Positions 1 to 8,937 are shown, numbered from the stretch's first letter. The stretch is DNA of 39,371 nt from Deltaproteobacteria bacterium (GCA_003194495.1 PQXE01000032.1:1-39371), one strand, 5' to 3'. Numbers and translations are program-made. The notes: generated by a model from the sequence alone, not told the origin.

Positions 1-1
1 T

Positions 2-514
2 AGTTGTTATATGCGAGCATTGATAGAATCCTACCACAAAATCAAGGTGTTCTCCAAAACAGGGAAGCCGGGTCGTCCTAAAGATCCAATCAAAGAACCT
101 CACCCGGACTTGGTTTATGGACAGGTGATTAAGGAAAGGAAAGGGAGTAGGATAATCGGAGTAACCTACCGCATCAAATGTGGAGCAAAACGATTGGCCC
201 AACTGGGGCTTAAAATCAGCACCACCCTGTTGGAAAGGCTGAACCTGACTCTCCGTCAATCCTTGGCTCCATTAGCGCGAAAAACTCTTGGCTTCAGCAA
301 GGAAAGAAAAAATCTCAGGAAACAGATTGTTTTCTTTCAAGCCTTTTATAATTTTGCTCGACCTCATATGAGTCTCCGGGAAAAGGTCTCTGAAACCACT
401 AAACCCTTTGAACAAAGATGGGCCTCCAAAACTCCGGGCATGGCCGCAGGGCTTACTGACCATGTCTGGACGTTTAGAGAGCTATTAACCGTCAAATTAG
501 CTCAGGCACCATAA
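2..514 (+). CDS. DDE transposase, C-terminal part (cut by window edge)
   Basis: The reading frame is open to the left edge, so the true start lies outside the window; the first internal ATG is at 11. The visible part ends with features common to the C-terminal half of DDE transposases: an E-R-x-N segment (TTLLERLNLTLRQ) that probably carries the last catalytic Glu, then an aromatic YNFARPHMSLR segment and a MAAGLTDHVWTFRELL tail that I associate with IS1-like/integrase-type transposases. The catalytic Asp residues would lie upstream and cannot be checked. It could be an intact insertion-sequence gene or a remnant. Family assignment is from memory of the motifs and is uncertain; transposase identity is fairly sure. 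Confidence 0.7.
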   Translation, partial: SCYMRALIESYHKIKVFSKTGKPGRPKDPIKEPHPDLVYGQVIKERKGSRIIGVTYRIKCGAKRLAQLGLKISTTLLERLNLTLRQSLAPLARKTLGFSKERKNLRKQIVFFQAFYNFARPHMSLREKVSETTKPFEQRWASKTPGMAAGLTDHVWTFRELLTVKLAQAP

Positions 515-537
515 TCAAAGTATTAGCGGAAGAGCAT

Positions 538-556
538 CTAACCGTACAGATCCAAA
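538..556. repeat. Dispersed 19-bp repeat, copy 1
   Basis: CTAACCGTACAGATCCAAA recurs with one mismatch at 13940-13958 (CTAACCGCACAGATCCAAA). It lies between the transposase and the 3' end of the DUF4143 gene. The second copy is one arm of an inverted repeat, so this may be an element end left behind here. Confidence 0.45.
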
Positions 557-1702
557 CTATTCAAGCAGAGAAAAATCCGCAAGCCAGTTGTGGGCGGATC
601 GTATTTCAGCCCCATCCGGATAGGTTTTCTCTCTGTCTAATCCTTTAACCAACTGAATTTTTCTTGTGTTTGGGAAAAATTTCGAAAATGCCTGAAAGTT
701 ACGACTTGGTTTGCTGTCGCTCCATTTCACCTCCAGCATCAGTAACGGCGAATCATCCCTGGTTACGAAAAAATCAATCTCTCGACCATCTTTAGTTCGG
801 AGAAAATAAAGCTCGCATCGCTCTCCGAGGCAATCCTCAAGAAAATGTATTTCCTTTAACAAAGCCCCGGCAACAAGATTTTCCAGCCTGGCACCTTCAT
901 TGCCCAATACCTGTCCTGTGTCATAAAAATAAAACTTAGGTGCCTTGAGAATGGATCGGGCAACATTTCTGTGAAACGGAGGAACCCGGAAAACCACATA
1001 CATATTTTCAAGTATGGTCAACCACCTTTTGACGGTTTTGTCAGAACACTGAAGATCTCCGGCCAAAGAGCTATATGATATGGGGCTCCCTACTCTTTTT
1101 CGCAGCAGTTGAATAAGAATTTCGATAGAGCTGATCTGCCGGACGTTCTCTAGGTCCAGGAGATCCTGCTTTAAGATTATATCAAGATGGGATTTTTTCC
1201 AGCGGTTGTAGAACCGCCTGGTGCCACGCAAAAATGGCTCTGGAAAGTTACTGGTCTCCAGTAGCTGATCTAATGCGGCAGAAAGGCTGTCCGGCAACAA
1301 CTTTTTTTTAATTTCTTTCAAATCCAGGGGATGAAGCCTGAACTGGAAAAATCTGCCGGCCAGAGAATCGCCCACTTTTTTGTAGGTATCGAGTTTTGCA
1401 CTCCCTGTGACCAATATGGAGGGAGGAAAATCTTCAGTATCATAGATACCTTTGAGCCAGGACTTCCAGTTTTTCAGTTTATGAAGTTCGTCAAAAATAA
1501 CGAGCTTTTTTGACCGGTCCCACGATCTTTCAAACAGACTCAATCGATGTTCAGGATTATCAAAGTTGAGATAGTCATAATTGCTTATGAGCATTTTTGA
1601 CAAGGTCGTCTTTCCGGTCTGTCGCGGCCCGGTCAACAAAATAATTTTTGAGGGCAGATCTTCCAGGATATACTTTTCAAGGTAACGATTCATGCCGACC
1701 AT
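557..1702 (-). CDS. AAA ATPase with DUF4143 domain
   Basis: This 381-residue protein has a P-loop at residues 25-32 (GPRQTGKT), a Walker B region (KLVIFDELHKLKNW) and an SGS/A sensor-like segment (ILVTGSAKLD), followed by a C-terminal part with the EIDFFV and LEVKWS signatures typical of the DUF4143 domain, which has a restriction-endonuclease-like fold. Order and length match the AAA_14-DUF4143 family. These proteins are common, often near mobile DNA, and their cellular role is not settled. The ATG at 1702 has a modest AGGG upstream; an alternative in-frame ATG lies 9 bases further in. It has no close neighbour on the same strand, so it is probably a single gene with no link to the T6SS. Confidence 0.85.
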   Translation of the reverse strand: MVGMNRYLEKYILEDLPSKIILLTGPRQTGKTTLSKMLISNYDYLNFDNPEHRLSLFERSWDRSKKLVIFDELHKLKNWKSWLKGIYDTEDFPPSILVTGSAKLDTYKKVGDSLAGRFFQFRLHPLDLKEIKKKLLPDSLSAALDQLLETSNFPEPFLRGTRRFYNRWKKSHLDIILKQDLLDLENVRQISSIEILIQLLRKRVGSPISYSSLAGDLQCSDKTVKRWLTILENMYVVFRVPPFHRNVARSILKAPKFYFYDTGQVLGNEGARLENLVAGALLKEIHFLEDCLGERCELYFLRTKDGREIDFFVTRDDSPLLMLEVKWSDSKPSRNFQAFSKFFPNTRKIQLVKGLDREKTYPDGAEIRSAHNWLADFSLLE

Positions 1703-1987
1703 AATGCCCTATATTCCGGAAAAGTCAAGACTATTTCGGAATGCAGATCACTTCAGACGGGGGCAGGGATCATGAACCCACTCAAGCACTTGATGTTTCC
1801 CATAGCTCATTGCCCTCCGTACGATTATGCCTTCACTCTAGAGTTTCGTGAGATACGGCTCAGCATTCGGAAGGTCATACAATTTTACCAACAAATCAGT
1901 CACGAGTTTTTTATTGAGAAATATATTGTTGGGTTTCGTACCTCAACCCAAAAAACTCAACCCAATCTACCTGGCTGAGATAGGGCA
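1703..1987. other. Intergenic spacer with repeat, no convincing gene
   Basis: About 285 bases separate the DUF4143 gene from the end of the T6SS unit. A 68-codon plus-strand frame (1772-1978) has an AGGGA before its ATG, but its last residues are encoded by the hairpin repeat at 1929-1951 and I recognise no domain, so I do not call it a gene. Confidence 0.5.
1929..1951. repeat. REP-like palindrome
   Basis: The arms TTGGGTT (1929-1935) and AACCCAA (1945-1951) flank a 9-base loop, and a degenerate AACCCAA copy follows. This resembles a short GTTGGGTTTCG-type palindrome that recurs in many environmental bacterial genomes. It lies about 40 bases beyond the last gene of the minus-strand T6SS unit and could form a 3' mRNA hairpin, but no U-run follows it. 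Confidence 0.5.
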
Positions 1988-2857
1988 CTAGTATTCTGTG
2001 CGGATTCTCTGTTCTTCGCCCTTGTACTGAGTCCGGAAGATGTTTTCGGAAAAACGTTCGTACTGATAGGGAGGAAAGCCCGTTGTGATTACCTCTTCAA
2101 GGTCCTTTCCATTATGGTACACTTCCAGCGTCATTCCGTACATCGCACGATAGGCATGCACCATTTCATGTGCCAGTCCAATAGTCGGAGGGCGGTTTCT
2201 TACGGCGGCATTACCCGAGGTGGAAGCGTAATGATCAGGTTGGAAATAAACCGAGCATGAGCAACCGTTTCCGGGTCTCAACCATTGGCGCAAGATGCGC
2301 TGCAGGTCATTTTTCCAGCCTTGAGGCACATACGTGAGGTTGCGCGAACCTTTAATTAATTCCTCTAAAAATGACCTTGCCCGCATTGCCTGATGCTGGT
2401 GATAAGCCATTCTCGTCTTGCCGCTTTTTTTGTACGGGGCTGGCACACTCGCTCTGGAGCTGGGCGCTCCGATGTTATCTGCTGTTTTGTACGTTGCCGG
2501 CAATACACCCTCGGAAAGTTGTGTTGCTATGTAGTCCCGGCTGATCCCGCTACTTTCGGCTTTAGTTACGGCTTTGCTTAATTCCACCTTGAATTCATCG
2601 GCTTCGTTATATTTGATCGCCTTGGACAAACGCGTTAACCCGTTTTTATAATTACCGAATCCACAGGCATTGCCTGAATCGCCACCTCCCCATGGCTTAA
2701 TTGTTAGGATATGGCCGCTACTGTTGATCGTCATCATGAACTCAGCCCCCCTGGCCATTGAATGGATACGGTTCAGACATCCTTTGATCTTACGGATGTA
2801 TTCTTCCGTCAGACCCTCAATCTGGATGTTTGGATACGGATAGTAGGATGATCTCAT
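1988..2857 (-). CDS. M91-family (NleD-like) zinc metalloprotease, candidate T6SS effector
   Basis: This 289-residue protein has an HExxH zinc motif at residues 230-234 (LAHEMVHAYRAMYG), acidic residues E254/E255 in DLEEVITTG as candidate third ligand, and a C-terminal ENIFRTQYKGEEQRIRTEY segment. This layout (HExxH, EE-xx-TxG, EN-x-xR, R-x-x-Y) matches peptidase family M91, whose known member NleD is a type III effector of enteropathogenic E. coli that cuts host MAP kinases. No signal peptide, PAAR, VgrG or Hcp domain is present. The ATG at 2857 has AGAGGTG upstream, only 12 bases after the clpV stop, so it is probably co-transcribed as the last gene of the T6SS unit. No small immunity-like gene sits next to it. 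Family call fairly sure; effector role inferred from position and family. Confidence 0.8.
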   Translation of the reverse strand: MRSSYYPYPNIQIEGLTEEYIRKIKGCLNRIHSMARGAEFMMTINSSGHILTIKPWGGGDSGNACGFGNYKNGLTRLSKAIKYNEADEFKVELSKAVTKAESSGISRDYIATQLSEGVLPATYKTADNIGAPSSRASVPAPYKKSGKTRMAYHQHQAMRARSFLEELIKGSRNLTYVPQGWKNDLQRILRQWLRPGNGCSCSVYFQPDHYASTSGNAAVRNRPPTIGLAHEMVHAYRAMYGMTLEVYHNGKDLEEVITTGFPPYQYERFSENIFRTQYKGEEQRIRTEY

Positions 2858-2869
2858 GGTACACCTCTT

Positions 2870-5506
2870 TCATTGGATTTCAAACACAAACCCCTCTGCT
2901 CCCAAAGACACATCCACCTCTTTTATCTGCTCCCCTCTCGCCATCCTCGACAGCAGCTCTTTTGACATGTCGGGCAAAAGTGTATTGGTAAGAATGTGGT
3001 CCACGTTTCTGGCGCCGCTTTCGACTTCTGTGCAGCGGCTTGCGATGGACTCGATCAATGACTCGTCATACTTAAAGGTAACATTTCTGTTTTCCAGCAT
3101 CCTCTTTGCGATACGATCCAGTTTGAGCTTCACAATGAGACGCATGTTCTTGTCGGTAATGGGGAAATAGGGAACGACCTTTAATCGACCCAGAAATGCG
3201 GGCTTGAATTGCTTCAGCAGCTCGGGGCGCAGCATTTCTGTGAGGCCCGGCGCATCCGGCATGGTCTCTTCGTCGGAGCATACCTTCATGATTAGATCAG
3301 TGCCAAGGTTGGATGTCAGGATAATCAGGGTGTTCTTAAAATCGATTCGCCTGCCCTCTCCATCCTCCAGGACACCTTTATCAAAGACCTGGTAAAAGAG
3401 CTCCATCACATCCGGATGGGCCTTTTCCACCTCATCCAGAAGGACTACGCTGTAGGGCTTTTTCCTGACGGCCTCTGTCAATACACCACCCTCACCATAG
3501 CCCACGTAGCCCGGAGGAGAACCCTTGAGGCCTGAGACCGTATGGGCCTCCTGATACTCTGACATGTTTATGCTGATCACGTTCTGTTCACCGCCGTAAA
3601 GAGAATCAGACAGGGCCAGGGCTGTTTCGGTCTTACCCACCCCGCTCGGTCCTACAAAAAGAAACACGCCGGTCGGTTTTGACGGGTCTTCAATACCGGC
3701 ATGGGCGGTCTGGATCATCTGGGCTATGGCTGTCAGGGCATGGTCCTGTCCTATAATCCTTTGGCCAAGTGTCTCTTCCAACTTCAGGACAGTCTCTATT
3801 TCATCAGTCAGCATCCGACCTGTTGGAATACCGGTCCACCCGGAAATCACCTCGGATATGATCTCGGGATCCACTGCAATCTGGACCAGGGGCGAGTCTC
3901 CCTGAACATCGGCAAATTCCTTGTCCAGGGCTTTTAACTGCTTCTGTTTTTCAGATAAGGCATCCAGGTCCGAAGGATCGTTTTCATGGATTTCCTGAAT
4001 TTCCTGGCGCATATCCCTTATATGACCGGCTATCTCCATTTCTTTTTCCCATTTCTGAGTCAGATCATCCAACCTTGATTGCGTTGATTCCCTTTCTGTT
4101 TCAAGGGCTTGAATGCGCTGCGAGTGATCACGGCCCATGAGGGATTCCCTTTCAAGAATATTCATCTCCCTGTCTATCTGGGCAATGCGCCGCGTGGTCT
4201 CCTCAAGGGAAGGTGGACTTGTGGTGAGACCGATGGCAACCCTGGCGCCGGCTGTATCCAGGACACTCACTGCCTTATCAGGGAGCTGTCTTGCCGTAAT
4301 GTAGCGATGGGACAGGCGGACTGCATCCAGCAAGGCATCATCTGTAATCATGACATCGTGGTGTTTCTCAAGGAACGGGGCAATTGCACGCATCATGACC
4401 AGGGCCTTCATTTCGTCGGGTTCTTCAATCTTTACCACCTGGAACCGCCGGGCCAGGGCCGCATCCTTCTCAAAGTACTTCTTGTACTCAGACCAGGTGG
4501 TTGCTGCGATGGTGCGCAGTTCGCCGCGTGCCAATGCGGGTTTGAGCAGGTTGGCCGCATCGCCTGAGCCTGCTGAGCCACCGGTGCCTATGAGCGTGTG
4601 GGCTTCATCTATGAAAAGAATTATGGGTATTGGGGATGCCTTCACCTCATTGATCACTGATTTAAGCCGATTTTCAAATTCTCCCTTTATCCCCGCCCCT
4701 GCCTGCAAAAGACCCAGGTCTAGTGTATGGATCGCCACATCCTTTAAAGGAAGAGGTATGTCTCCCTCAACAATCCTGAGAGCAAACCCTTCCACCACCG
4801 CGGTCTTGCCTACACCGGCCTCTCCTGTGAGTATTGGGTTGTTTTGTCTCCGGCGTATCAGGATATCCACCATCTGCCTGATCTCAAAATCACGTCCAAT
4901 TACCGGATCTATCTCTCCTTTCCTGGCCCTCTCCGTGAGATTTATCGTATACTGGTCCAGGGCCCCTCCGGCCGGAATCCCTGGTGCTGCCATCTCACCG
5001 GGCTTTGCGGCTTCGCCCTTCTCAATATCCTCAACAGATCCTGATGTCAGATCCGGCAGGTGTTCGCTCAAGGTCTCTACTGAAATCTTTTTGAATTCCG
5101 CAGAACCGGCCGTCAGCATCATGGCCATTTCGTCATTACTCATCAATCCGAGCAGGATGTGTCCCGAGCGGATACCGGGCGACTGAAAGTCAATCGACGC
5201 TATCAGCCAGGCATCCTGTATCATTTTTGGAATATGGGGAGACAATGCCGGAGTCCGCGCGTTGCCTGTCTTGAATCCTTCCATGGCACGTGTGAGGTCG
5301 GAAACCAGGCGGGCCTCGTTAATCTCAAAATGCCTGATAATCTTCTGGATATCAGTATCGGATATCTCCAGGAGCTTAATAAAAAAGTGTTCCAGATCCA
5401 CTTCATAATGAGTTTGAGACAGGCAGAGACCAGCAGCCGACTCCAGAGCGCTTCGGCAAGTGTTGTTCAATTTTCCTATTAAAGATTTGAGATTTGTTTT
5501 TGGCAT
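2870..5506 (-). CDS. tssH: T6SS AAA+ disaggregase ClpV/TssH
   Basis: ClpV is the hexameric ATPase that unfolds contracted TssB/TssC sheath so its subunits can be reused in the cytoplasm. The 878-residue protein has the Clp repeat N-domain (about 1-150), a first AAA domain with Walker A GEAGVGKT at residues 228-235 and Walker B LFIDEAH, a middle coiled-coil region (about 410-540), a second AAA domain with GPSGVGKTE and the C-terminal D2-small domain. Length and presence in a complete tss cluster separate it from ClpB. AGGAG lies 8-9 bases before the ATG. It follows tssG by 19 bases and precedes the M91 protease by 12, so all three are likely on one mRNA. Confidence 0.97.
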   Translation of the reverse strand: MPKTNLKSLIGKLNNTCRSALESAAGLCLSQTHYEVDLEHFFIKLLEISDTDIQKIIRHFEINEARLVSDLTRAMEGFKTGNARTPALSPHIPKMIQDAWLIASIDFQSPGIRSGHILLGLMSNDEMAMMLTAGSAEFKKISVETLSEHLPDLTSGSVEDIEKGEAAKPGEMAAPGIPAGGALDQYTINLTERARKGEIDPVIGRDFEIRQMVDILIRRRQNNPILTGEAGVGKTAVVEGFALRIVEGDIPLPLKDVAIHTLDLGLLQAGAGIKGEFENRLKSVINEVKASPIPIILFIDEAHTLIGTGGSAGSGDAANLLKPALARGELRTIAATTWSEYKKYFEKDAALARRFQVVKIEEPDEMKALVMMRAIAPFLEKHHDVMITDDALLDAVRLSHRYITARQLPDKAVSVLDTAGARVAIGLTTSPPSLEETTRRIAQIDREMNILERESLMGRDHSQRIQALETERESTQSRLDDLTQKWEKEMEIAGHIRDMRQEIQEIHENDPSDLDALSEKQKQLKALDKEFADVQGDSPLVQIAVDPEIISEVISGWTGIPTGRMLTDEIETVLKLEETLGQRIIGQDHALTAIAQMIQTAHAGIEDPSKPTGVFLFVGPSGVGKTETALALSDSLYGGEQNVISINMSEYQEAHTVSGLKGSPPGYVGYGEGGVLTEAVRKKPYSVVLLDEVEKAHPDVMELFYQVFDKGVLEDGEGRRIDFKNTLIILTSNLGTDLIMKVCSDEETMPDAPGLTEMLRPELLKQFKPAFLGRLKVVPYFPITDKNMRLIVKLKLDRIAKRMLENRNVTFKYDESLIESIASRCTEVESGARNVDHILTNTLLPDMSKELLSRMARGEQIKEVDVSLGAEGFVFEIQ

Positions 5507-5525
5507 GGGTACTACTCCTTTGTCA

Positions 5526-6548
5526 TCAGATGACTTCCTGAAAAGTCACATAAGGATCATCTCGTTGCGTCATATCCGGACTTTTCATCCATGTTGACCA
5601 GCCCAGCCGCGGAGAGGTCGGGGTTTCCGGACCTAATACACATATGGGGACCTCCTCACGTTTAAGAAATAGACCGATCTCGAACTCATATTCTATACCT
5701 ACCATATATCTGACTAAGGAAAAAATGGGACGCAGCAGGTCACCTGTAGGCAGAAAACGAAGGAAGTCATCATAGCCCATCGGCCCCAGATTAACCTGAA
5801 ACTTCGTCTGGCTTTCCCAAACATGGCTTCCACATACTGTATTGATGCCAAGTTGCCCGTTGGCAAAACCAACCTGAGTCTGATCTTCCCGGCTTAGGGG
5901 GAGCATCCTGTCAATAAATTGCCGGACGGCAACCTTAGTGCCGGAGAAGTATTCCACTGTGGCTTCGATATTGACAGATGAAGGAGTCATTCTGGATAAA
6001 AGCCCGGTGTAGAAAGTCAGGGATTCCTCCGGCAATCCGATCATGCCGGTGAGTCCCGGTGTTCCAAGACCTATCAGGCTTAGCAGATATTTGGAAAGCC
6101 TGTCTCCGGCTCCAGGTAGATAATTTACAGGAAACTGGTGTTTTTTCCAGGCAAGATAAAAAAGGGTGATGAGACGGTGATGAAAAATATCAAAAAAGGC
6201 GGTGATGCTGAGATCTTTCCGGCGGACCCTCTCCATTGCCAGCTCATTGTACCAATATGGCAGGACACCTGAGGGACCGGTCAGTCCCATAAAAGTACAT
6301 TCCATGCAGGCAGGACTTTCATCGTCGCCGTGTTTCATGTTTGAGATATCGCTGGGAGGAAAGGCAAGGCCGGGCTTTACTGAAAATCGCACGGTTTCAT
6401 CGCCGGGCACCAGCGCCTGGCCCAATGGCTTTTTGTCCGGAAAAAGAGACTCCAGCAATTCTACAGCCTTAAAAAAGGAAAAGCTGTAAAATTCCTTGAA
6501 AAGGCGGTCTTCTATAGAAGTATCTGATTGCCGCTTCTGGGTAGCCAC
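5526..6548 (-). CDS. tssG: T6SS baseplate protein TssG
   Basis: This 340-residue protein matches TssG (ImpH/VasB), which with TssF forms the wedge of the phage-like T6SS baseplate. It begins with the typical FYSFSFFKAVELLE segment and contains GPSGVLPYWYNELAMER and the FFDIFHHRLITLFYLAWKKHQFP block common to the family. It starts at a GTG codon (6548) and overlaps the end of tssF by 37 bases; a GAGG lies about 11 bases upstream of the GTG, inside tssF. The overlap points to coupled translation, which fits the fixed TssF:TssG stoichiometry. ClpV follows 19 bases downstream. Confidence 0.95.
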   Translation of the reverse strand: MATQKRQSDTSIEDRLFKEFYSFSFFKAVELLESLFPDKKPLGQALVPGDETVRFSVKPGLAFPPSDISNMKHGDDESPACMECTFMGLTGPSGVLPYWYNELAMERVRRKDLSITAFFDIFHHRLITLFYLAWKKHQFPVNYLPGAGDRLSKYLLSLIGLGTPGLTGMIGLPEESLTFYTGLLSRMTPSSVNIEATVEYFSGTKVAVRQFIDRMLPLSREDQTQVGFANGQLGINTVCGSHVWESQTKFQVNLGPMGYDDFLRFLPTGDLLRPIFSLVRYMVGIEYEFEIGLFLKREEVPICVLGPETPTSPRLGWSTWMKSPDMTQRDDPYVTFQEVI

Positions 6549-8317
6549 TGTCTTAATGCCTCTTTTTTCTGTACGGTCCTGGCGACCAGTTGGGAAAAGG
6601 AGTTAACAGAGACATACTGCCCTAAAAACTTTTCCAATACACATGCAAAAAGAAAGAGGCCCGTTCCCACAAACTTATCCTCGTCAAATTCTATAGTAAT
6701 CTGCACACCGCGGCAAAAGGATTGACCTATTCTCTTTGTAACATGTTTTGATTGGAGAGATATGATACCGTCTATCTGCTGTCTTGTAGCTGGTGAATTG
6801 TCAAAGTCATAAAGCCTGAGGATCTCCCTGAGGGCATTTTCTCCTCCTTGTACAATCGACATGTAGTTTAAGGACAGGTGCGATATAAGACGCCATTGCA
6901 ATGCCCCGCCAAGGGACGGCCTGCGGGCCGGAGTCGGCTTTATGAGACTATTTATGCAAACAACAGGGGCTGCTGTCTCCATGTCGAAGTCACCAGACGG
7001 GTCCCCGAATGGGAGGCGGGCGGGCAGGTCCCGATTAGTGCTTGTGATATGTACGGTCAATATCTCCACTCCCGGGTCAGCAGGATTGAAGTCCAGGTCC
7101 GTAAAGGAGAGAAAGACCTCTGTCCCGTCATCCCCTTTTCTGCCCGAGGCGCGGCGCTGGATATGCCAGAAGGCCCTTCGGTCATGTCCATCATCCTCCC
7201 CGAGATGGTGTCTTAAGGAGTAAAATGGTTTAAAATCAACCCCCTTTCCGGAAGATGCGACTGAAGAGGATGTGACACTGTCTATGCTGAAGACCTCTGT
7301 TGCCTCCTGTCTTCTGATATCCGGGACAACTCGGTATTCGGTCTTGCGTTGCTCAACCCGTATCGGTTCGGCAATGCGTTTAAACAGATTTACCACAGGT
7401 GTGGTGTTGAGGCAAAAGGTATCTTTGTTGATCACAAGATTCGACTTGGCATTCCTGTCCAGGTATATCCAGATATCAAGGGTATTATTCAAATCCGGGT
7501 GTCTGAACTTATTCAGGCCGTTTAGATCAAAAAACAGGAATTTTTCCGGGAAGCAGAAGTACTCAAAGAGAAGAAGGTACCCAGGAAAAGACCTCAGAGG
7601 ATAGGGGATAATGGCCTCATCAGGTTTGAATCCTACAGGCTCAATATTATCCGGAGTCAATGATATCCTTTCTGTTATCCCCTGCTTGTTGGTCGAGTCA
7701 CATTCCACATAACACACATTGTTAAATAAGAGCTCATAAAGGTGATAGACGTGCTGACCCGGACCGTTGAGGAAAAAACGCAGACTTCCCCAATCAAGTT
7801 CGGAAATGCTCAGGTCATTAAATGTTTTCAACTGAATCAAAATGGCCTGCTGGGCGCCTTTCACCGATGTATTCGGATCCCGAAGACCTGCCGAGACCAC
7901 CTCAACAGGCCGGAGGGTAACAGGGTGACATGTCCTGAACCGGCATGGAGTACCACTGATTGGCTTGGAATAGAGGGTAGTATTCCTGTCTATTCTATAT
8001 CCAGCCGGGGAGATGCTCTGCTTCAGAGGTTCAAAACTTACAACCGACATGGAGGGTATGGGATTGATGTAATGAGGATAAATAATACTCAATAGTGACT
8101 CTGTTATTTCAGGAAATTCATCATCGATCTTTTTGTGTATGCGCCCGCTGATAAAGGCAAAGGCCTCAATCAACCGCTCGGTATGCGGATCTTCACACTT
8201 ATCTGGTTCCAGTAGCAACCTGCCAGCAATCTTGGGATATTTTTTGGCAAACTCCGCCCCCATCTCGCGGATGAAGGTAAGTTCCCGCTCGTAATAATTT
8301 AGAAGTCTGTCATCCAT
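6512..8317 (-). CDS. tssF: T6SS baseplate protein TssF
   Basis: TssF (ImpG/VasA) is the large wedge protein of the T6SS baseplate. The 601-residue sequence opens with MDDRLLNYYERELTFIREMG and continues with FAKKYPKIAGRL and FAFISGRIHKKIDDEFPEI, the family signature, and carries the C-terminal EILRLYDF and GIISLQS segments. I chose ATG 8317; an in-frame TTG at 8332 lies inside an upstream palindrome. No Shine-Dalgarno sequence precedes the ATG, because a REP-like repeat (8323-8449) fills the space up to 6 bases from the start. The gene overlaps tssG at its 3' end. Confidence 0.95.
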   Translation of the reverse strand: MDDRLLNYYERELTFIREMGAEFAKKYPKIAGRLLLEPDKCEDPHTERLIEAFAFISGRIHKKIDDEFPEITESLLSIIYPHYINPIPSMSVVSFEPLKQSISPAGYRIDRNTTLYSKPISGTPCRFRTCHPVTLRPVEVVSAGLRDPNTSVKGAQQAILIQLKTFNDLSISELDWGSLRFFLNGPGQHVYHLYELLFNNVCYVECDSTNKQGITERISLTPDNIEPVGFKPDEAIIPYPLRSFPGYLLLFEYFCFPEKFLFFDLNGLNKFRHPDLNNTLDIWIYLDRNAKSNLVINKDTFCLNTTPVVNLFKRIAEPIRVEQRKTEYRVVPDIRRQEATEVFSIDSVTSSSVASSGKGVDFKPFYSLRHHLGEDDGHDRRAFWHIQRRASGRKGDDGTEVFLSFTDLDFNPADPGVEILTVHITSTNRDLPARLPFGDPSGDFDMETAAPVVCINSLIKPTPARRPSLGGALQWRLISHLSLNYMSIVQGGENALREILRLYDFDNSPATRQQIDGIISLQSKHVTKRIGQSFCRGVQITIEFDEDKFVGTGLFLFACVLEKFLGQYVSVNSFSQLVARTVQKKEALRQWLPRSGNQILL

Positions 8318-8322
8318 GTTTT

Positions 8323-8449
8323 GTAGGGGCAAACCTGTGTGTCTGCCCTATCTTTATCAATATGATCTGCCCCTATCTTTATCAATATTATTTAACAACG
8401 ATAGGTATATCATCATTATTTTGGGACAGACACATAGGTCTGCCCCTAC
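8323..8449. repeat. Paired REP-like palindromes in the tssE-tssF gap
   Basis: Two imperfect palindromes lie at the edges of this gap: 8323-8350 (GTAGGGGCAAACC...GTCTGCCC) and, in opposite orientation, 8423-8449 (GGGACAGACACA...TCTGCCCCTAC). They share the core TAGGGGCA-ACCT-TGTGTCTG. One edge touches the TAG stop of tssE and the other lies 6 bases before the tssF ATG. I see no gene in the gap. Confidence 0.65.
8346..8388. repeat. 18-bp direct repeat, two copies
   Basis: CCCTATCTTTATCAATAT occurs at 8346-8363 and again at 8371-8388, a 25-base period, between the two REP-like palindromes. It suggests tandem duplication of palindrome flank. Confidence 0.75.
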
Positions 8450-8922
8450 TATTCTGAAATAATATATTCGCCCCTGTTAACATCAAAATAGGTATCAAAG
8501 GTTACGGGTTCGCTTATGGGTTCTATGACTAACAGTCCGATAATTCTGAACATAAGATTCCGTTCGTTCTGAGCCGCTGTTTCCAGGTATACAGTCACTT
8601 TTTTTAACCTGGGTTCAAACCTTGAGATAGTTTTTTCAACATCCTGGCGCAACTTCTGTTTCACAGATGGACTTCTGGGGTTTTGGGAGGTGAAGTCCTG
8701 CAGACCGTAGACAAAAAGAGAACTGTTGACCTCTTTGTACGCAACCGGAGGAATCAATATCTGACGTCTGGTGTTGAGAAGCTTCTCCAGATCCCTTTTT
8801 ACAGAGGCCTTGATTGCCCCGATACTGACCAGACGGTATTGAACAGGCTCGTGAGAAACCCCTGGTTCGTGATCCACAAGCCTGTCCAGAATGGATGCCT
8901 GGATGTTATGGTTTTGTTTCAA
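8449..8922 (-). CDS. tssE: T6SS baseplate gp25-like protein TssE
   Basis: TssE is the gp25-like baseplate subunit from which sheath assembly begins. This 157-residue protein has the family layout: ILDRLVD near the N-terminus, SIGAIKASVKRDLEKLLNTRR, a VYGLQDF segment and SRFEPRLKKVTVYLE with the conserved E-P-R-L block. The only plausible start is TTG at 8922; there is no in-frame ATG nearby and no clear ribosome site at normal spacing. The frame is continuous upstream to the TAG of hcp, 15 bases before the TTG, so hcp and tssE are in the same frame separated by one stop. The TAG stop of tssE coincides with the edge of a palindromic repeat. Confidence 0.92.
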   Translation of the reverse strand: MKQNHNIQASILDRLVDHEPGVSHEPVQYRLVSIGAIKASVKRDLEKLLNTRRQILIPPVAYKEVNSSLFVYGLQDFTSQNPRSPSVKQKLRQDVEKTISRFEPRLKKVTVYLETAAQNERNLMFRIIGLLVIEPISEPVTFDTYFDVNRGEYIISE

Positions 8923-8937
8923 CCTGTCAGAAATACG

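Noticed and set aside
1772-1978. 68-codon plus-strand frame before the M91 gene, possible immunity gene
   Set aside because: Its C-terminus is encoded by a REP-like hairpin, no domain is recognisable, and it is on the opposite strand to the effector candidate.
4350-5186. Long plus-strand frame (278 codons) opposite clpV
   Set aside because: It is antisense to conserved AAA motifs of ClpV and shows no domain of its own.
2870-5506. ClpB chaperone instead of ClpV
   Set aside because: Position between tssG and an effector-like gene and the full set of tss genes argue for the T6SS disaggregase.
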